Below are positions 45,709 to 55,425 of a stretch of 64,000 bases of DNA, one piece after another. Each line of letters begins with the position of its first letter. The stretch's first letter is position 1. This stretch comes from Branchiibius cervicis. GTDB taxonomy: Bacteria; Actinomycetota; Actinomycetes; Actinomycetales; Dermatophilaceae. The position numbers and the translations under genes were made by a program. The notes under the pieces were generated by a model. That model saw only the letters and a list, made by a program, of their open reading frames with translations, had not been told where the DNA came from and ran no database searches. The DNA lies in NCBI RefSeq assembly GCF_042661605.1, contig NZ_JBHSWJ010000002.1:1550001-1614000 (forward strand). The letters are read 5' to 3'.

Positions 45709-46045
45709 CTGCCCTCAGGCGTTCGGTCGTCTCCCGCATCACCTGTGCCTGGTCGCCGCGCCCGGCCGCTTCCAATTCGTCGGCGGCCGCCACCCGGTCC
45801 GCGAGCTCCGCATCAACCAGGGCTTCGATGTCTTCGCCGGTCAATTGCCGGCGCGGCACCTCCGCGGCCGACAACCCCGCAACGCTCACCTCGATCGCTC
45901 CTGCTCGAGGTGCTGCGATCCCCTTGGATGTCGCATTGTCGATCACAGCCAGGCAGCTGCGTAGCGCAGCTACCAGGTCGCGGTCCCGCTCCACCATGGC
46001 ATCGCGCAGCGCCGCCCGCAGCTGATCGACGAGCGAATCAGTCAT
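45692..46045 (-). CDS. GatB/YqeY-like small protein
   Basis: 117 residues. The N-terminal helix pair (LRAALRDAMVERDRDLVAALRSCLAVIDNA) follows the YqeY pattern seen in the C-terminal domain of GatB, which binds tRNA. It is shorter than standard YqeY (about 150). The ATG overlaps the glgA stop by four bases, so it is translated after glgA, though no functional link is obvious. Confidence 0.72.
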   Translation of the reverse strand: MTDSLVDQLRAALRDAMVERDRDLVAALRSCLAVIDNATSKGIAAPRAGAIEVSVAGLSAAEVPRRQLTGEDIEALVDAELADRVAAADELEAAGRGDQAQVMRETTERLRAATQPG

Positions 46046-47238
46046 CGGAGCACAGACTCGTAAACCTCGACCGTACGCCGTGCGATCGCCTCCCAGCCGA
46101 AGTGCGAGATGGCCCGTTCCCGACCCGCGATCCCTCTCCGACGAGCCTCTTCCGGGTCCGAAACTGCCTGTGCCAGAGCAGAACTGAGGTCCGCGACGAA
46201 GGTCTCTGGCGAGACCGGTGTGCCTGTTCCGTCAGACAACTGCTCGATCGGCACCAGCCACCCGGTCTGTCCGTCGACCACCACCTCGGGAATTCCGCCG
46301 GTGGCGGTCCCGACTACCGGCAGTTCGCAGGCCATGGCCTCGAGATTGACGATGCCGAGCGGTTCGTAGATCGACGGGCAGACGAAAACCGTTGCGGCAG
46401 AGAGCAATGCGACGACCTGGTGGCGAGGCAGCATCTCGGTGATCCAGACGACACCGTCGCGCGACTCCCGCAGCGATGCCACCAGCGACTCCACCTCGGC
46501 CAGGATCTCCGGCGTGTCCGGTGCGCCGGCGCACAGGATGATCTGTACCTCCGGTGGCAGCGACGCCACCGCCTGCAGCAGGTACGGCAAACCCTTCTGC
46601 CGGGTGATCCGGCCGACGAAGATGACGCTGGGCCGCGCGGGGTCCACGCCCACCGACTCGACGAACGCAACCGCCGACGGCGACACGTCGCGCGCCCACT
46701 GCACGGTGTCAATCCCGTTGTGCACCACATGAACTCGAGCGGGATCGAGCGTGGGATACGAGGCAAGTACGTCCTTGCGCATCCCCTCGCTGACGGCGAT
46801 CACGGCGTCCGCCCCCAGATAGGCGGTCTTCTCCACCCAGGACGACACGGCGTACCCGCCCCCGAGTTGTTCGGCCTTCCAGGGTCGCAACGGCTCCAAG
46901 CTGTGCGCGGTGATCACGTGCGGCACCCCATGCAGCAACGAGGCCAGGTGACCGGCCATGTTGGCGTACCACGTGTGGGAGTGCACGACCGAGGCGCCGG
47001 CGCAGTCGGCGGCGATCGTCAGATCGACCCCGAGGGTCTGAAGGGTGGCGTTCGCGGCGGCGAGTTCGGGCAGGTCGGCGTACGACGTGGTGTCGGTCTC
47101 GTCCCGCGGTCCGCCGAACGCGCGCACCTGGGTCTCGATGTCGAGCGCGCGCAGGGCCTTCACCAGCTCGGTCACGTGCACACCGGCCCCGCCGTAGATC
47201 GTCGGCGGGTATTCCTTGGTCAGTACGTCGATCCTCAC
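46042..47238 (-). CDS. glgA: glycogen synthase-type GT4 glucosyltransferase (GlgA/GlgM)
   Basis: 398 residues from a GTG start. GT-B fold with KEYPPTIYGGAGVHV at the N terminus, GRITRQKGLPYLL for nucleotide sugar binding and the E-x7-E motif in YEPLGIVNLEAMAC. Uses ADP-glucose. Its divergent pairing with glgC matches Mycobacterium Rv1212c/Rv1213, where the enzyme (GlgM) makes maltose-1-phosphate for the GlgE route; this or plain chain elongation both fit. The GTG at 47238 has TAGCGT seven bases upstream; the longer frame to 47412 crosses the promoter region. Confidence 0.9.
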   Translation of the reverse strand: MRIDVLTKEYPPTIYGGAGVHVTELVKALRALDIETQVRAFGGPRDETDTTSYADLPELAAANATLQTLGVDLTIAADCAGASVVHSHTWYANMAGHLASLLHGVPHVITAHSLEPLRPWKAEQLGGGYAVSSWVEKTAYLGADAVIAVSEGMRKDVLASYPTLDPARVHVVHNGIDTVQWARDVSPSAVAFVESVGVDPARPSVIFVGRITRQKGLPYLLQAVASLPPEVQIILCAGAPDTPEILAEVESLVASLRESRDGVVWITEMLPRHQVVALLSAATVFVCPSIYEPLGIVNLEAMACELPVVGTATGGIPEVVVDGQTGWLVPIEQLSDGTGTPVSPETFVADLSSALAQAVSDPEEARRRGIAGRERAISHFGWEAIARRTVEVYESVLR

Positions 47239-47245
47239 CCGAATG

Positions 47246-47251
47246 ACGCTA
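47246..47251 (-). promoter_or_regulatory. -10 box TAGCGT for glgA
   Basis: TAGCGT on the minus strand, seven bases before the GTG at 47238. Confidence 0.5.
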
Positions 47252-47284
47252 GTGCAAGTAGCGACAGATGCACCCGCGGCGTCA

Positions 47285-47290
47285 TAGGTT
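47285..47290 (+). promoter_or_regulatory. -10 box TAGGTT for glgC operon
   Basis: TAGGTT ends six bases before the ATG at 47297. Together with the glgA box it makes a compact 58-base divergent promoter region. Confidence 0.5.
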
Positions 47291-47296
47291 GTGCCC

Positions 47297-48547
47297 ATGG
47301 CGAGACGAAGCGGTCTACGGGTTCTGGCGATCGTCCTGGCCGGTGGAGAGGGCAAGCGGTTGATGCCCTTGACGGCCGACCGGGCGAAACCGGCGGTGCC
47401 CTTCGGCGGCATCTACCGGCTCATCGACTTCGCGTTGACGAACGTCGCGCACAGCGGCTACCTGCAGATGGTCGTACTGACGCAGTACAAGTCGCACAGC
47501 CTGGACCGTCACATCAGTAAGACCTGGCGACTGTCGAGCATGCTGGACAACTACGTGACCCCGGTCCCCGCGCAGCAGCGCCGCGGGAAGAGCTGGTACT
47601 CCGGCTCCGCCGACGCCATCTACCAGAGCCTGAACCTCATCTATGACCACAAGCCCGACATCGTGGTCGTCGTCGGCGCCGACCACGTCTACCGGATGGA
47701 CTTCAGCCAGATGGTGATGCGGCACGTGGAGACCGGCGCTGCCGCCAGTGTTGCCGCGATTCGTCAACCGATCGGCCTGGCCGACCAGTTCGGCGTCATC
47801 GAACTGTCCGACGCCGGTGACAGCAAGATCGCGGCGTTCCGCGAAAAGCCCACGGACCCAAAGCCGTTGGCTGACGCCCCGCACGAGGTCCTGGCGTCGA
47901 TGGGTAACTACGTCTTCGATGCGGATGCTCTCGTGAAGGCGGTGCTGGATGACGCCAAGGACGACGACAGCAAGCACGACATGGGTGGCAACATCATCCC
48001 CGCGTTCGTCGAACGGGGCGAGGCCTATGCCTATGACTTCAAGGACAACAAGATCCCCGGGGCGACCGACCGCGACCGCGGGTACTGGCGCGACGTCGGA
48101 ACCTTGGACTCCTACTACGAAGCCCACATGGACCTGGTGTCCATCCACCCCGTGTTCAACGTCTACAACTACGAATGGCCAATCCTGACCAACGACGGTT
48201 CGTTCCCGCCGGCCAAGTTCGTCATGGGCGCCGAGCAACGCCAGGGGGTGGCCACCGGTTCGATGATCTCGCCCGGGTGCATCATCAGCGGTTCCACCAT
48301 CGATGAGTCGGTACTCGGCCTGAACGTGCACACACACAGCCGCTCTGACATCCGGGCGTCCGTGCTGCTCGACGCGGTCGACATCGGGCGGGATTGCGTC
48401 ATCCAGCACGCGATCATCGACAAGGAAGTCCGGGTGCCCGCCGGTGTCTCGATCGGGGTCGACCACGAGCAGGACCGCGCGCGGGGGTTCACGGTGACCG
48501 AGTCCGGTATCACCGTCGTGGGCAAAGGCACCATCATTGAGGGGTGA
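47297..48547 (+). CDS. glgC: glucose-1-phosphate adenylyltransferase
   Basis: 416 residues. Pyrophosphorylase motif LAGGEGKRLMPLT, the GSADAIYQ active-site region, and a C-terminal left-handed beta helix. Makes ADP-glucose from glucose-1-phosphate and ATP, the committed step of glycogen synthesis, usually under allosteric control. Leads an operon: its stop overlaps the serB GTG by four bases. Confidence 0.95.
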   Translation: MARRSGLRVLAIVLAGGEGKRLMPLTADRAKPAVPFGGIYRLIDFALTNVAHSGYLQMVVLTQYKSHSLDRHISKTWRLSSMLDNYVTPVPAQQRRGKSWYSGSADAIYQSLNLIYDHKPDIVVVVGADHVYRMDFSQMVMRHVETGAAASVAAIRQPIGLADQFGVIELSDAGDSKIAAFREKPTDPKPLADAPHEVLASMGNYVFDADALVKAVLDDAKDDDSKHDMGGNIIPAFVERGEAYAYDFKDNKIPGATDRDRGYWRDVGTLDSYYEAHMDLVSIHPVFNVYNYEWPILTNDGSFPPAKFVMGAEQRQGVATGSMISPGCIISGSTIDESVLGLNVHTHSRSDIRASVLLDAVDIGRDCVIQHAIIDKEVRVPAGVSIGVDHEQDRARGFTVTESGITVVGKGTIIEG

Positions 48548-49464
48548 CCGCCGCTCTCGTTGTCGTCCTTGCCGCTGACCGCGCCGCCGTCGAAGCCGCC
48601 CGGGCCGACGTACGTCGAGTGGTCGCCTCGGTGGGCGGCGTCACCGACGCCTGGGCGAACCTGACCGACCGTCCTCTGACGGCCGTCTCAACCCGGGTCA
48701 CGGGAACGGAGATCGGCGCGCTGCGGGCGGTTCTGGCCCAGGTGGCCGCCGATCACGACGTCGACCTCGCCGTCACGGATGCCGCCCTGCACGAACCCGG
48801 CCCGGGGCTGCTGATCATGGACGTCGACAGCACACTCATCCAGCAGGAGGTCATCGAACTGCTGGCCGCACACGCCGGTCGCGAGCGGGAGGTCGCAGCC
48901 GTCACCGAACGGGCCATGCGCGGTGAGCTGGACTTCGCCGAGTCCCTCACGCAGCGGGTCGCTGCCCTGGTGGGGCTACCGCAGACCGTCTTCGAGCAGG
49001 TCCGCCGGCAGGTGGAGCTCAGTCCCGGTGCCCGCAATCTGATCGCGACGGCCAAGGAGCACGGATTCACGGTGGCAGTGGTCTCGGGCGGGTTCATCGA
49101 GATCGTCGGTCCGCTCGCCGCTGAACTGGGCATCGATCATGCCCGCGCCAACGCGCTCGAGGTGCGCGACGGCGTACTCACCGGTCGCACCAGCGGACCG
49201 ATCATCGACCGCGCCGCCAAGGCTGCGACCCTGCGCGACATCGCGGCCTCCCTCGGCATCCCGCTGGAGCGCACCGTCGCGGTCGGCGACGGTGCCAACG
49301 ACCTGGACATGCTCGCGACCGCCGGCCTGGGGATCGCCTACAACGCCAAGCCCATCGTGCGCGAACAGGCCCATGCGGCACTCAACCAGCCCCATCTGGA
49401 CAGCGTGCTGTTCATGCTGGGGCTCGCTGCCGACCGGCACTCCCTAGACTCAGTGCATGACTGA
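48544..49464 (+). CDS. serB: phosphoserine phosphatase
   Basis: 306 residues from a GTG start. An N-terminal ACT-like regulatory region (~90 residues) precedes the HAD catalytic domain with nucleophile MDVDSTL, VSGGF and GDGANDLDML. Last step of serine synthesis. Coupled to glgC before it and to the cyanophycinase gene after it (eight-base overlap), an unusual place for serB. Confidence 0.93.
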   Translation: MTAALVVVLAADRAAVEAARADVRRVVASVGGVTDAWANLTDRPLTAVSTRVTGTEIGALRAVLAQVAADHDVDLAVTDAALHEPGPGLLIMDVDSTLIQQEVIELLAAHAGREREVAAVTERAMRGELDFAESLTQRVAALVGLPQTVFEQVRRQVELSPGARNLIATAKEHGFTVAVVSGGFIEIVGPLAAELGIDHARANALEVRDGVLTGRTSGPIIDRAAKAATLRDIAASLGIPLERTVAVGDGANDLDMLATAGLGIAYNAKPIVREQAHAALNQPHLDSVLFMLGLAADRHSLDSVHD

Positions 49465-50340
49465 GGACGCCCCCGGACCCTGCTGATCATCGGCGGCGCC
49501 GAGGACAAAGTCGGTCGAGTCACCATCCTGCGCCGGTTCGTCCGGCTTGCCGGTGGCCGGTCCGCCAACATCGTCATCATCCCGACCGCGTCATCGGTCC
49601 CGGACGAGGTCGTATCGGTCTACTCGACGGTGTTCAGCCGCCTGGGCGTCCAGGAGATCGGCGCGGTCAATCCCCCGTCCCGCAGCGCCAGCAGCGATCC
49701 CGACCTGGTGGCCCGGCTCGACCAGGCCACCGGGGTGTTCCTCTCCGGTGGCAACCAGCTGCGGCTGTCGCAGTTGGTGGTGGGTACCCCGATGGGCGAG
49801 GCGCTCCTGCGTGCCTACCGTCGCGGCACAGTCATCGCGGGCACGAGCGCCGGGGCCTCGATCATGAGCCAGTTCATGATCTCGATGGGCGAAGAGGGAG
49901 TGACCCCGCGGCAACGCTCCAGCCAGTTGACCGTCGGTCTCGGCCTGCTCACGGGCGTCATCGTCGACCAGCACTTCGACCAGCGAGCCCGCTACGGCCG
50001 GCTGATGTCCTTGGTAGCCGGCTCGCCCAGCCTGCTCGGAATGGGCATCGACGAGGACACCGCGGCCGAGATCCGTGATGAGACCGAACTGACCGTGGTC
50101 GGATCCGGCGCGGTGTTCGTCGTGGACGCCCGGTCCGCCGTCACCGACGCCCACGAAGCCAAACGCGATGCGCCCCTGCTGGTTTCGGGCGCGGTGGTCC
50201 ATTCGCTGCCGTTCGGTGCCACCTTCGATCTGACCACCGCGACGTTGACCCATTTCGTTGAGAAGAACGCCGACATCTCGGTTTCCTTCAGCCGCGACCG
50301 GCACGACACTGCCGCTGCTGCCGCCGCCCTGCGCCACTGA
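49457..50340 (+). CDS. cphB: cyanophycinase (one frameshift near start)
   Basis: About 294 residues when joined. The ATG at 49457 lies inside the serB end; after five codons the frame breaks at 49470-49474 (five C where six are needed) and then continues RTLLIIGGAEDKVGR. Serine peptidase of family S51: FLSGGNQ and the nucleophile elbow GTSAGAS, with DQHF supplying a conserved His region. Cleaves cyanophycin to beta-Asp-Arg dipeptides in the cytoplasm. The only in-frame start after the break would delete the first strand, so I read the gene as intact. It precedes cphA by 14 bases. Confidence 0.9.
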
Positions 50341-50343
50341 CCC

Positions 50344-50348
50344 GGAGG
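50344..50348 (+). promoter_or_regulatory. ribosome binding site GGAGG deciding the TTG start of cphA
   Basis: GGAGG sits six bases before the TTG at 50355. No ATG or GTG lies at a proper distance, so cphA probably starts with TTG. Confidence 0.6.
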
Positions 50349-50354
50349 CCCACG

Positions 50355-53209
50355 TTGTCCCGTCCCGAGCGTCCCGAACCGTCCGGCCCGCCCGCCCCCG
50401 ACCTGACCATCGCCGAACGCCGCGTCTACCGCGGACCCAACGTGTGGTCCTTCGAACAGGCCATCCACCTCGTCGTGGACCTGGGGGTCCTGGAGGCGTA
50501 TCCCACGGACACCCTTCCCGGTTTCACCGACCGGCTCCTGGAAGCGCTGCCGGCGCTGGCCGAGCACACCTGCTCGCGCGGCTACCGCGGCGGCTTCGTC
50601 GAGCGGCTGCGTGAAGGCACGTGGCTGGGTCACGTCACCGAGCACGTCTCGCTGCAGTTGCAGCAGGAGGCGGGCCACGACATGCGCCGGGGCAAGACCC
50701 GCGCGGTCAAGGACGTCCCGGGCCGCTACAACATCGTCTTCGGGTACGTCGATGAGCGGGTCGGTCTCGCGGCCGGCGAGCTGGCCGCGCGGCTGGTCAA
50801 CGACCTCGTCGAGCACGACCCCGGCTTCGACTGGCCGACCGAGCGCGAGGAGTTCCTGCGCTTGGCTGCCCGTACGGCGTTCGGCCCGTCCACGGCCGCC
50901 ATCCTCGAGGAGGCGGTGAGCCGGGACATCCCCTGGACCCGGTTGAACCAGTACTCGCTGGTCCAACTCGGTCAAGGCGTGCACCAACAGCGGATCCGGG
51001 CCACGATGACCTCCCAGACGTCCGCACTGGCCGTCGACATCGCCGGCGACAAGAACCTCACCACGACGCTGCTGGGGTCCGCGGGGCTGCCCGTGCCGAA
51101 AGCCGAGACGGTCCGTTCCGAGGACGGCGCGGTGCGTGCTGCGCGCCGGATCGGCTACCCGGTCGTGGTCAAACCGCTGGACGGCAATCACGGCCGCGGT
51201 GTCTGTCTGAACCTGCGTTCGGAAGAAGAGGTGCGGGAGGCGTTCCCGGTCGCCGAGGCCGAATCACGGCGCGGCGTGGTGCAGGTCGAATCCTTCATCA
51301 CCGGCAAGGACTACCGCTGCTTGATCATCGACGGGCACATGGCCGCTATCGCCGAACGGGTGCCTGCTCACGTGATGGGTGACGGAGAGCACTCGGTCAC
51401 CGAGTTGGTGGAGATCACCAACGCCGATCCGAGACGTGGGGTCGGACACGAGAAGGTGCTGACCCGGATCCGGGTCGACGAAGCCGCGGTCGAACTGGTC
51501 GCCGACCAGGGCTATGCGATGAGTGACATCCCGCAGCAGGGCGAGATGGTCAAACTGGCGCTCACCGGCAACATGTCCACCGGCGGGATCTCGGTGGACC
51601 GGACCTTCGACGCACACCCGGACAATGTCGAGATCGCCGAGGAGGCCGCGCGGGTCATCGGCTTGGACGTGGCCGGAATCGACTTCATCTGCCCCGACAT
51701 CACCGCGCCCGTGCGCGAGACCGGCGGTGCGATCTGCGAGGTGAACGCCGCACCCGGTTTCCGGATGCACACCCACCCCACCGTGGGCGAACCGCAGTTC
51801 ATCGCCAAGCCGGTCGTCGACCTGCTGTTCCCGCCGGGCAGTCCCTCCCGGGTACCGATCGTCGCGGTCACCGGCACCAACGGCAAGACCACGACGTCGC
51901 GGATGCTGGCACACATCATGAAGGGCATGGGCCGCAAGGTCGGCATGACCTCTACCGACGGCATCGTGATCGACGAACGGCTGTTGATCAAGGCGGATGC
52001 GTCGGGTCCGCGGTCGGCGCGGATGGTGTTGCAGAACCCCCGGGTCGACTTCGCCGTCCTGGAGGTGGCGCGCGGCGGGATCCTGCGCGAGGGTCTGGGC
52101 TACGACCGCAACGACATCGCGGTGGTCACCAACATTGCCGCCGACCACCTCGGCACCCGCGGCATCGAAACCCTGCAGGATTTGGCGAACGTGAAATCCG
52201 TTGTGGTGGAGGCTGTTCCGCGCGACGGATTCGCAGTCCTCAACGCCGACGACGACCTCGTACGAGCCGTGCGCCGACGGTGCAGCGGCACGATCGTGTG
52301 GTTCTCGATGCAGCCGCCCGGAAGCCGCATCCGGGAGTTCATCGATGAGCGGTGTCGGCGCGGAGCCCGGGCCGTCGTACTCGAGCCGTCCGAGCGCGGC
52401 GAGATGATCGTCCTGAAGCAAGGTCGCCGGTCCATGCCCCTGGCATGGACGCACCTGCTGCCGTCGACCTTCGGCGGCGCCGCCCGGATGAACGTCGCCA
52501 ATGCCCTGGCCGCCGCGGGAGCGGCCTTGCCGCGGGCGCTCCGTTGCACGACATCCGGCAGGGTCTGCGGACCTTCACCACGTCGTACTATCTGTCCCCC
52601 GGCCGGCTCAACAAGGCCGAGGTCAATGGCGCCGACGTCTTCGTCGACTACTGCCACAACCCGCCCGGCATGCGGGAGCTGGGCGAGTTCGTCGAGCGGT
52701 ACGCCCAGCAGAAGGAGCGGTCGGTCGAGCGTCCGGTCACGCGGATCGGGATGATCGGTGCGCCTGGTGACCGTCGCGACGCCGACATCATGGAGCTGGG
52801 CGCCATTGCGGCGCAGCACTTCGACGTGCTGTTCCTGCGGGAGGACGAGAATCTGCGGCGCCGCAAGAAGGGCGTCTCTGCGGAGCTGCTCGCCGAGGGT
52901 GTCGAGGCAGCCATTGCCGACGGTGCGCGCTGCCGGACCGTAGTGACGGTCCTGGACGAGTTGGAAGCCACCCGCGACGTCATGAGCCGGGCGCGTCCCG
53001 GCGACCTCGTGGTGCTGTGCGTTGACCAGCACGCCAAGGTGGTCGCCGAGTTGGAGGACTACACCAACCAAGCGGGGGCCGGATCGCGCACCACGGAGTG
53101 GCAGCCCGGCGACCCCGACCTCGACCCGCGAGAGATGTCCGACCAGGCGGCTCTGCAGTCCGCGCAGGACGAAGAGGAGCTACGCAAAGTCCTCGAGGAT
53201 CAGAGCTGA
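50355..53209 (+). CDS. cphA: cyanophycin synthetase (one frameshift)
   Basis: About 951 residues when joined. The N domain (to ~165) has RVYRGPNVWS and GHVTEHVSLQLQ, the His/Glu site reported to trim polymer in some CphA1 enzymes. The ATP-grasp domain (~200-480) has KPLDGNHGRGV, and the Mur-ligase domain (from ~500) has the P-loop VTGTNGKTTTS and DYCHNPPG. CphA adds Asp then Arg, each with ATP, to make the arginine-aspartate storage polymer. The frame breaks at about 52525-52528 (CCTT), the one break not in a G/C run; LHDIRQGLRTF follows once a base is added. A hydrophilic tail of about 60 residues (DPREMSDQAALQSAQ) extends beyond usual length. Confidence 0.92.
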
Positions 53210-53257
53210 CCGGCACGGTTCACGTCGTCACCTGCCATCGCAGTCGGTCGGGACCGG

Positions 53258-55408
53258 TCACTGGATGGCGTCGGTGAACCGGCGCAGCGACGACGGGTAA
53301 CGAGCCACGTCCGGATCGGTCGAACCGGCCAGCGCTGTGCGCAGGACCTCGCGCAGCGCTTCCGCGTCCCGATCGAGGTCGTGCAGGGTGAACGCCCGGA
53401 AAGCTTGCACCACGAGGCTGTTCGGTCGCTCCTGCGCCAAAGCGTCCAGGATGGCCAACGACTCCTCCAGCCGCCCCAGGTGGCGTAATGTGCTGGCCTT
53501 CTGCAGCAGCGCGCGGTGACGGAACGGCTCGCTCAACCCGCCCTGCAGGGCCAGGTCGTAGTGCCCGAGCGCTTCGTGCTCCAGACCCGCGCTGTCGAAC
53601 GTCCCGGCGTACTCGTAGCGCAGCCGAGCATCCTGCGGATGCGCTGAGACCAGTTCCGCGGCCCGCTCGATCCGCAACCGGTCATCCTCGATCGTCCACA
53701 GCTGGTCGATGGCGGTGTCCAACTCGTGGCGCCCCGCCGCGGTCAGCACCTTTCGCCGGATGGCGGCCGCGTCATCCTCCCGCCCACCCTCAGCAATCAG
53801 CCAGTCGTGCAGCGACGCCCGGTCTTCGTGCGTCATCAGCGCGACGACGTCACCGGGCCGGGATTGCTCCAGGAGGCCTGCCAGAGCTGACGGTTCGTCG
53901 TCGCACAAGCCGATGGGGACCACACCGGCCCTGGCCAGACCCTCCCGCATCAGGCTCATCATCTCGTCCTTGTTGCGGTCGCGTAGGTAATGCTCCTTGT
54001 GCACAAGCATGACGTGGTCGGCTACCAACCCGGCCTGCTCGCCCAGGTTGACCAGGATCTCGTTGGTACGGTCACCGCCGGTTCCAAGACCCAGCCACAA
54101 CTCCGCTCCCGGTGGTCGCAGGCCGGAGGCGACCGTGAGCAGCGCAGCCAACCCGGCTTCGTTGTGGGCCATGTCCAACACCACGGTGGCTTCACGAAGG
54201 GAGTAGATGTTCATCCGCCCCGGATTGTGCGCGACGTCCGGAGCGAACGTCCGCAGCCCCTCGACCACGGCGTCCCGCGGCAACCCCGCCGCCAGACCGG
54301 CCGCGGCACCGGCCAGGGCGTTGGCGATGTTCTGTTGCGACAGTCCCGCCAGCGTCATCGGCACGTCGAGGACGTTGATCAACCGCTCGAGTTCACCGTG
54401 CTCGTCGATCGTCACGATGTCACCGTCGAGCACCGTGATGCCGCGGCCGCGCACCGCCTGAGATTCGCGCAACGCCGGCGAATCGGGGCTGAGAGTGAAA
54501 CACCACGGCGGCGCCGGAGCGGAGGCGCGCATGGCCCAGACGCGCGGATCGTCGCCGTTGAGCACCACCCAGCCGGAGGTGACCTTGGTGACGATCGCCT
54601 TCACCTCGGCCAACTGGTCGAGGGTGTCCACCCCTTGCATCCCCAAGTGGTCGGCACTGACGTTCGTGACCACGCTGACGTCGTTGGTGGCGACGCCCAA
54701 CCCTTTGAACAGCATTCCGCCACGGGCAGTTTCAAGGACAGCGAACTCGACCCCGGGTGTGTTCAGCACGGTCCGCGCGCCCGCCGGGCCCGAGTAGTCA
54801 CCGGTGACCACGACCTCCCCCTGGACCAGAACACCGTCCGTCGAGCTCCACCCGGTCCGCAGCCCGGCCGTCATCGCCAGGTGCGCTATCAACCGCGTGG
54901 TGGTGGTCTTCCCGTTCGTTCCCGTGACCGAAACCGCCGGCACCTGCGGCGTGATCGGCGCAAGGGTCTCGTCAGCCGGCGCATTGCGCACGGTGGCCGC
55001 CGCCTGCGTCCAGACTCCCGGGTCCAGCCGTTCGTCGATGGCTGCGTCCAGGACCTCACCCAGCGCGGTGCCCAGCGCGTGGGCACGGCCCCGGCTGCGC
55101 ACCGGACAGGCGAGGACCACTTCCTGGGGCTGCTCCCCAGATCGCACCCGGATACCCAGGCGGGTGATGCCGGCCTCCCGCGAGATGCGTCGCACGACCG
55201 GCGGCAACAGACTCATCAGGGCCCGTTGCCGCGCGGCGCTGTCCGGCACTCCGACGACCGATCGACGTACGCCGAGATCACCGGCCAGGGCCAGGAAGCG
55301 CGCCGCCGGGCACGAGAGCAACTCGGGCAGATCCAACGTGAGTTTGGCTGCGGGCCGGGGGAAGTAGAGGTTCGGTCCCTCCAGGACCCGCACCGCAACT
55401 CGCGTCAT
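53258..55408 (-). CDS. CphA-like Mur ligase lacking ATP-grasp, fused to TPR domain
   Basis: 716 residues. Residues 1-150 resemble the CphA N domain (VRVLEGPNLYFPRPA) but lack its HxxEH-type site. The ATP-grasp domain is absent. Residues ~155-545 form a Mur ligase with P-loop GTNGKTTTT (163-171), LETARGGML, NVSADHLG and DMAHNEAG. Residues ~560-716 are helical repeats like the TPR_5 family (RYEYAGTFDSAGLEHEALGHYDLAL). It likely adds an amino acid to a carboxylate with ATP; substrate unknown. It converges on cphA, with 48 bases between stops, and has a leaderless TACGCT box, so it is separately controlled. Truncation by error is unlikely because the frame is intact throughout. Confidence 0.85.
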   Translation of the reverse strand: MTRVAVRVLEGPNLYFPRPAAKLTLDLPELLSCPAARFLALAGDLGVRRSVVGVPDSAARQRALMSLLPPVVRRISREAGITRLGIRVRSGEQPQEVVLACPVRSRGRAHALGTALGEVLDAAIDERLDPGVWTQAAATVRNAPADETLAPITPQVPAVSVTGTNGKTTTTRLIAHLAMTAGLRTGWSSTDGVLVQGEVVVTGDYSGPAGARTVLNTPGVEFAVLETARGGMLFKGLGVATNDVSVVTNVSADHLGMQGVDTLDQLAEVKAIVTKVTSGWVVLNGDDPRVWAMRASAPAPPWCFTLSPDSPALRESQAVRGRGITVLDGDIVTIDEHGELERLINVLDVPMTLAGLSQQNIANALAGAAAGLAAGLPRDAVVEGLRTFAPDVAHNPGRMNIYSLREATVVLDMAHNEAGLAALLTVASGLRPPGAELWLGLGTGGDRTNEILVNLGEQAGLVADHVMLVHKEHYLRDRNKDEMMSLMREGLARAGVVPIGLCDDEPSALAGLLEQSRPGDVVALMTHEDRASLHDWLIAEGGREDDAAAIRRKVLTAAGRHELDTAIDQLWTIEDDRLRIERAAELVSAHPQDARLRYEYAGTFDSAGLEHEALGHYDLALQGGLSEPFRHRALLQKASTLRHLGRLEESLAILDALAQERPNSLVVQAFRAFTLHDLDRDAEALREVLRTALAGSTDPDVARYPSSLRRFTDAIQ

Positions 55409-55414
55409 GGCCCC

Positions 55415-55420
55415 AGCGTA
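55415..55420 (-). promoter_or_regulatory. -10 box TACGCT for Mur-TPR gene
   Basis: TACGCT on the minus strand, six bases before the ATG at 55408; it supports that start over the longer frame to 55492. Confidence 0.5.
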
Positions 55421-55425
55421 GGCGG

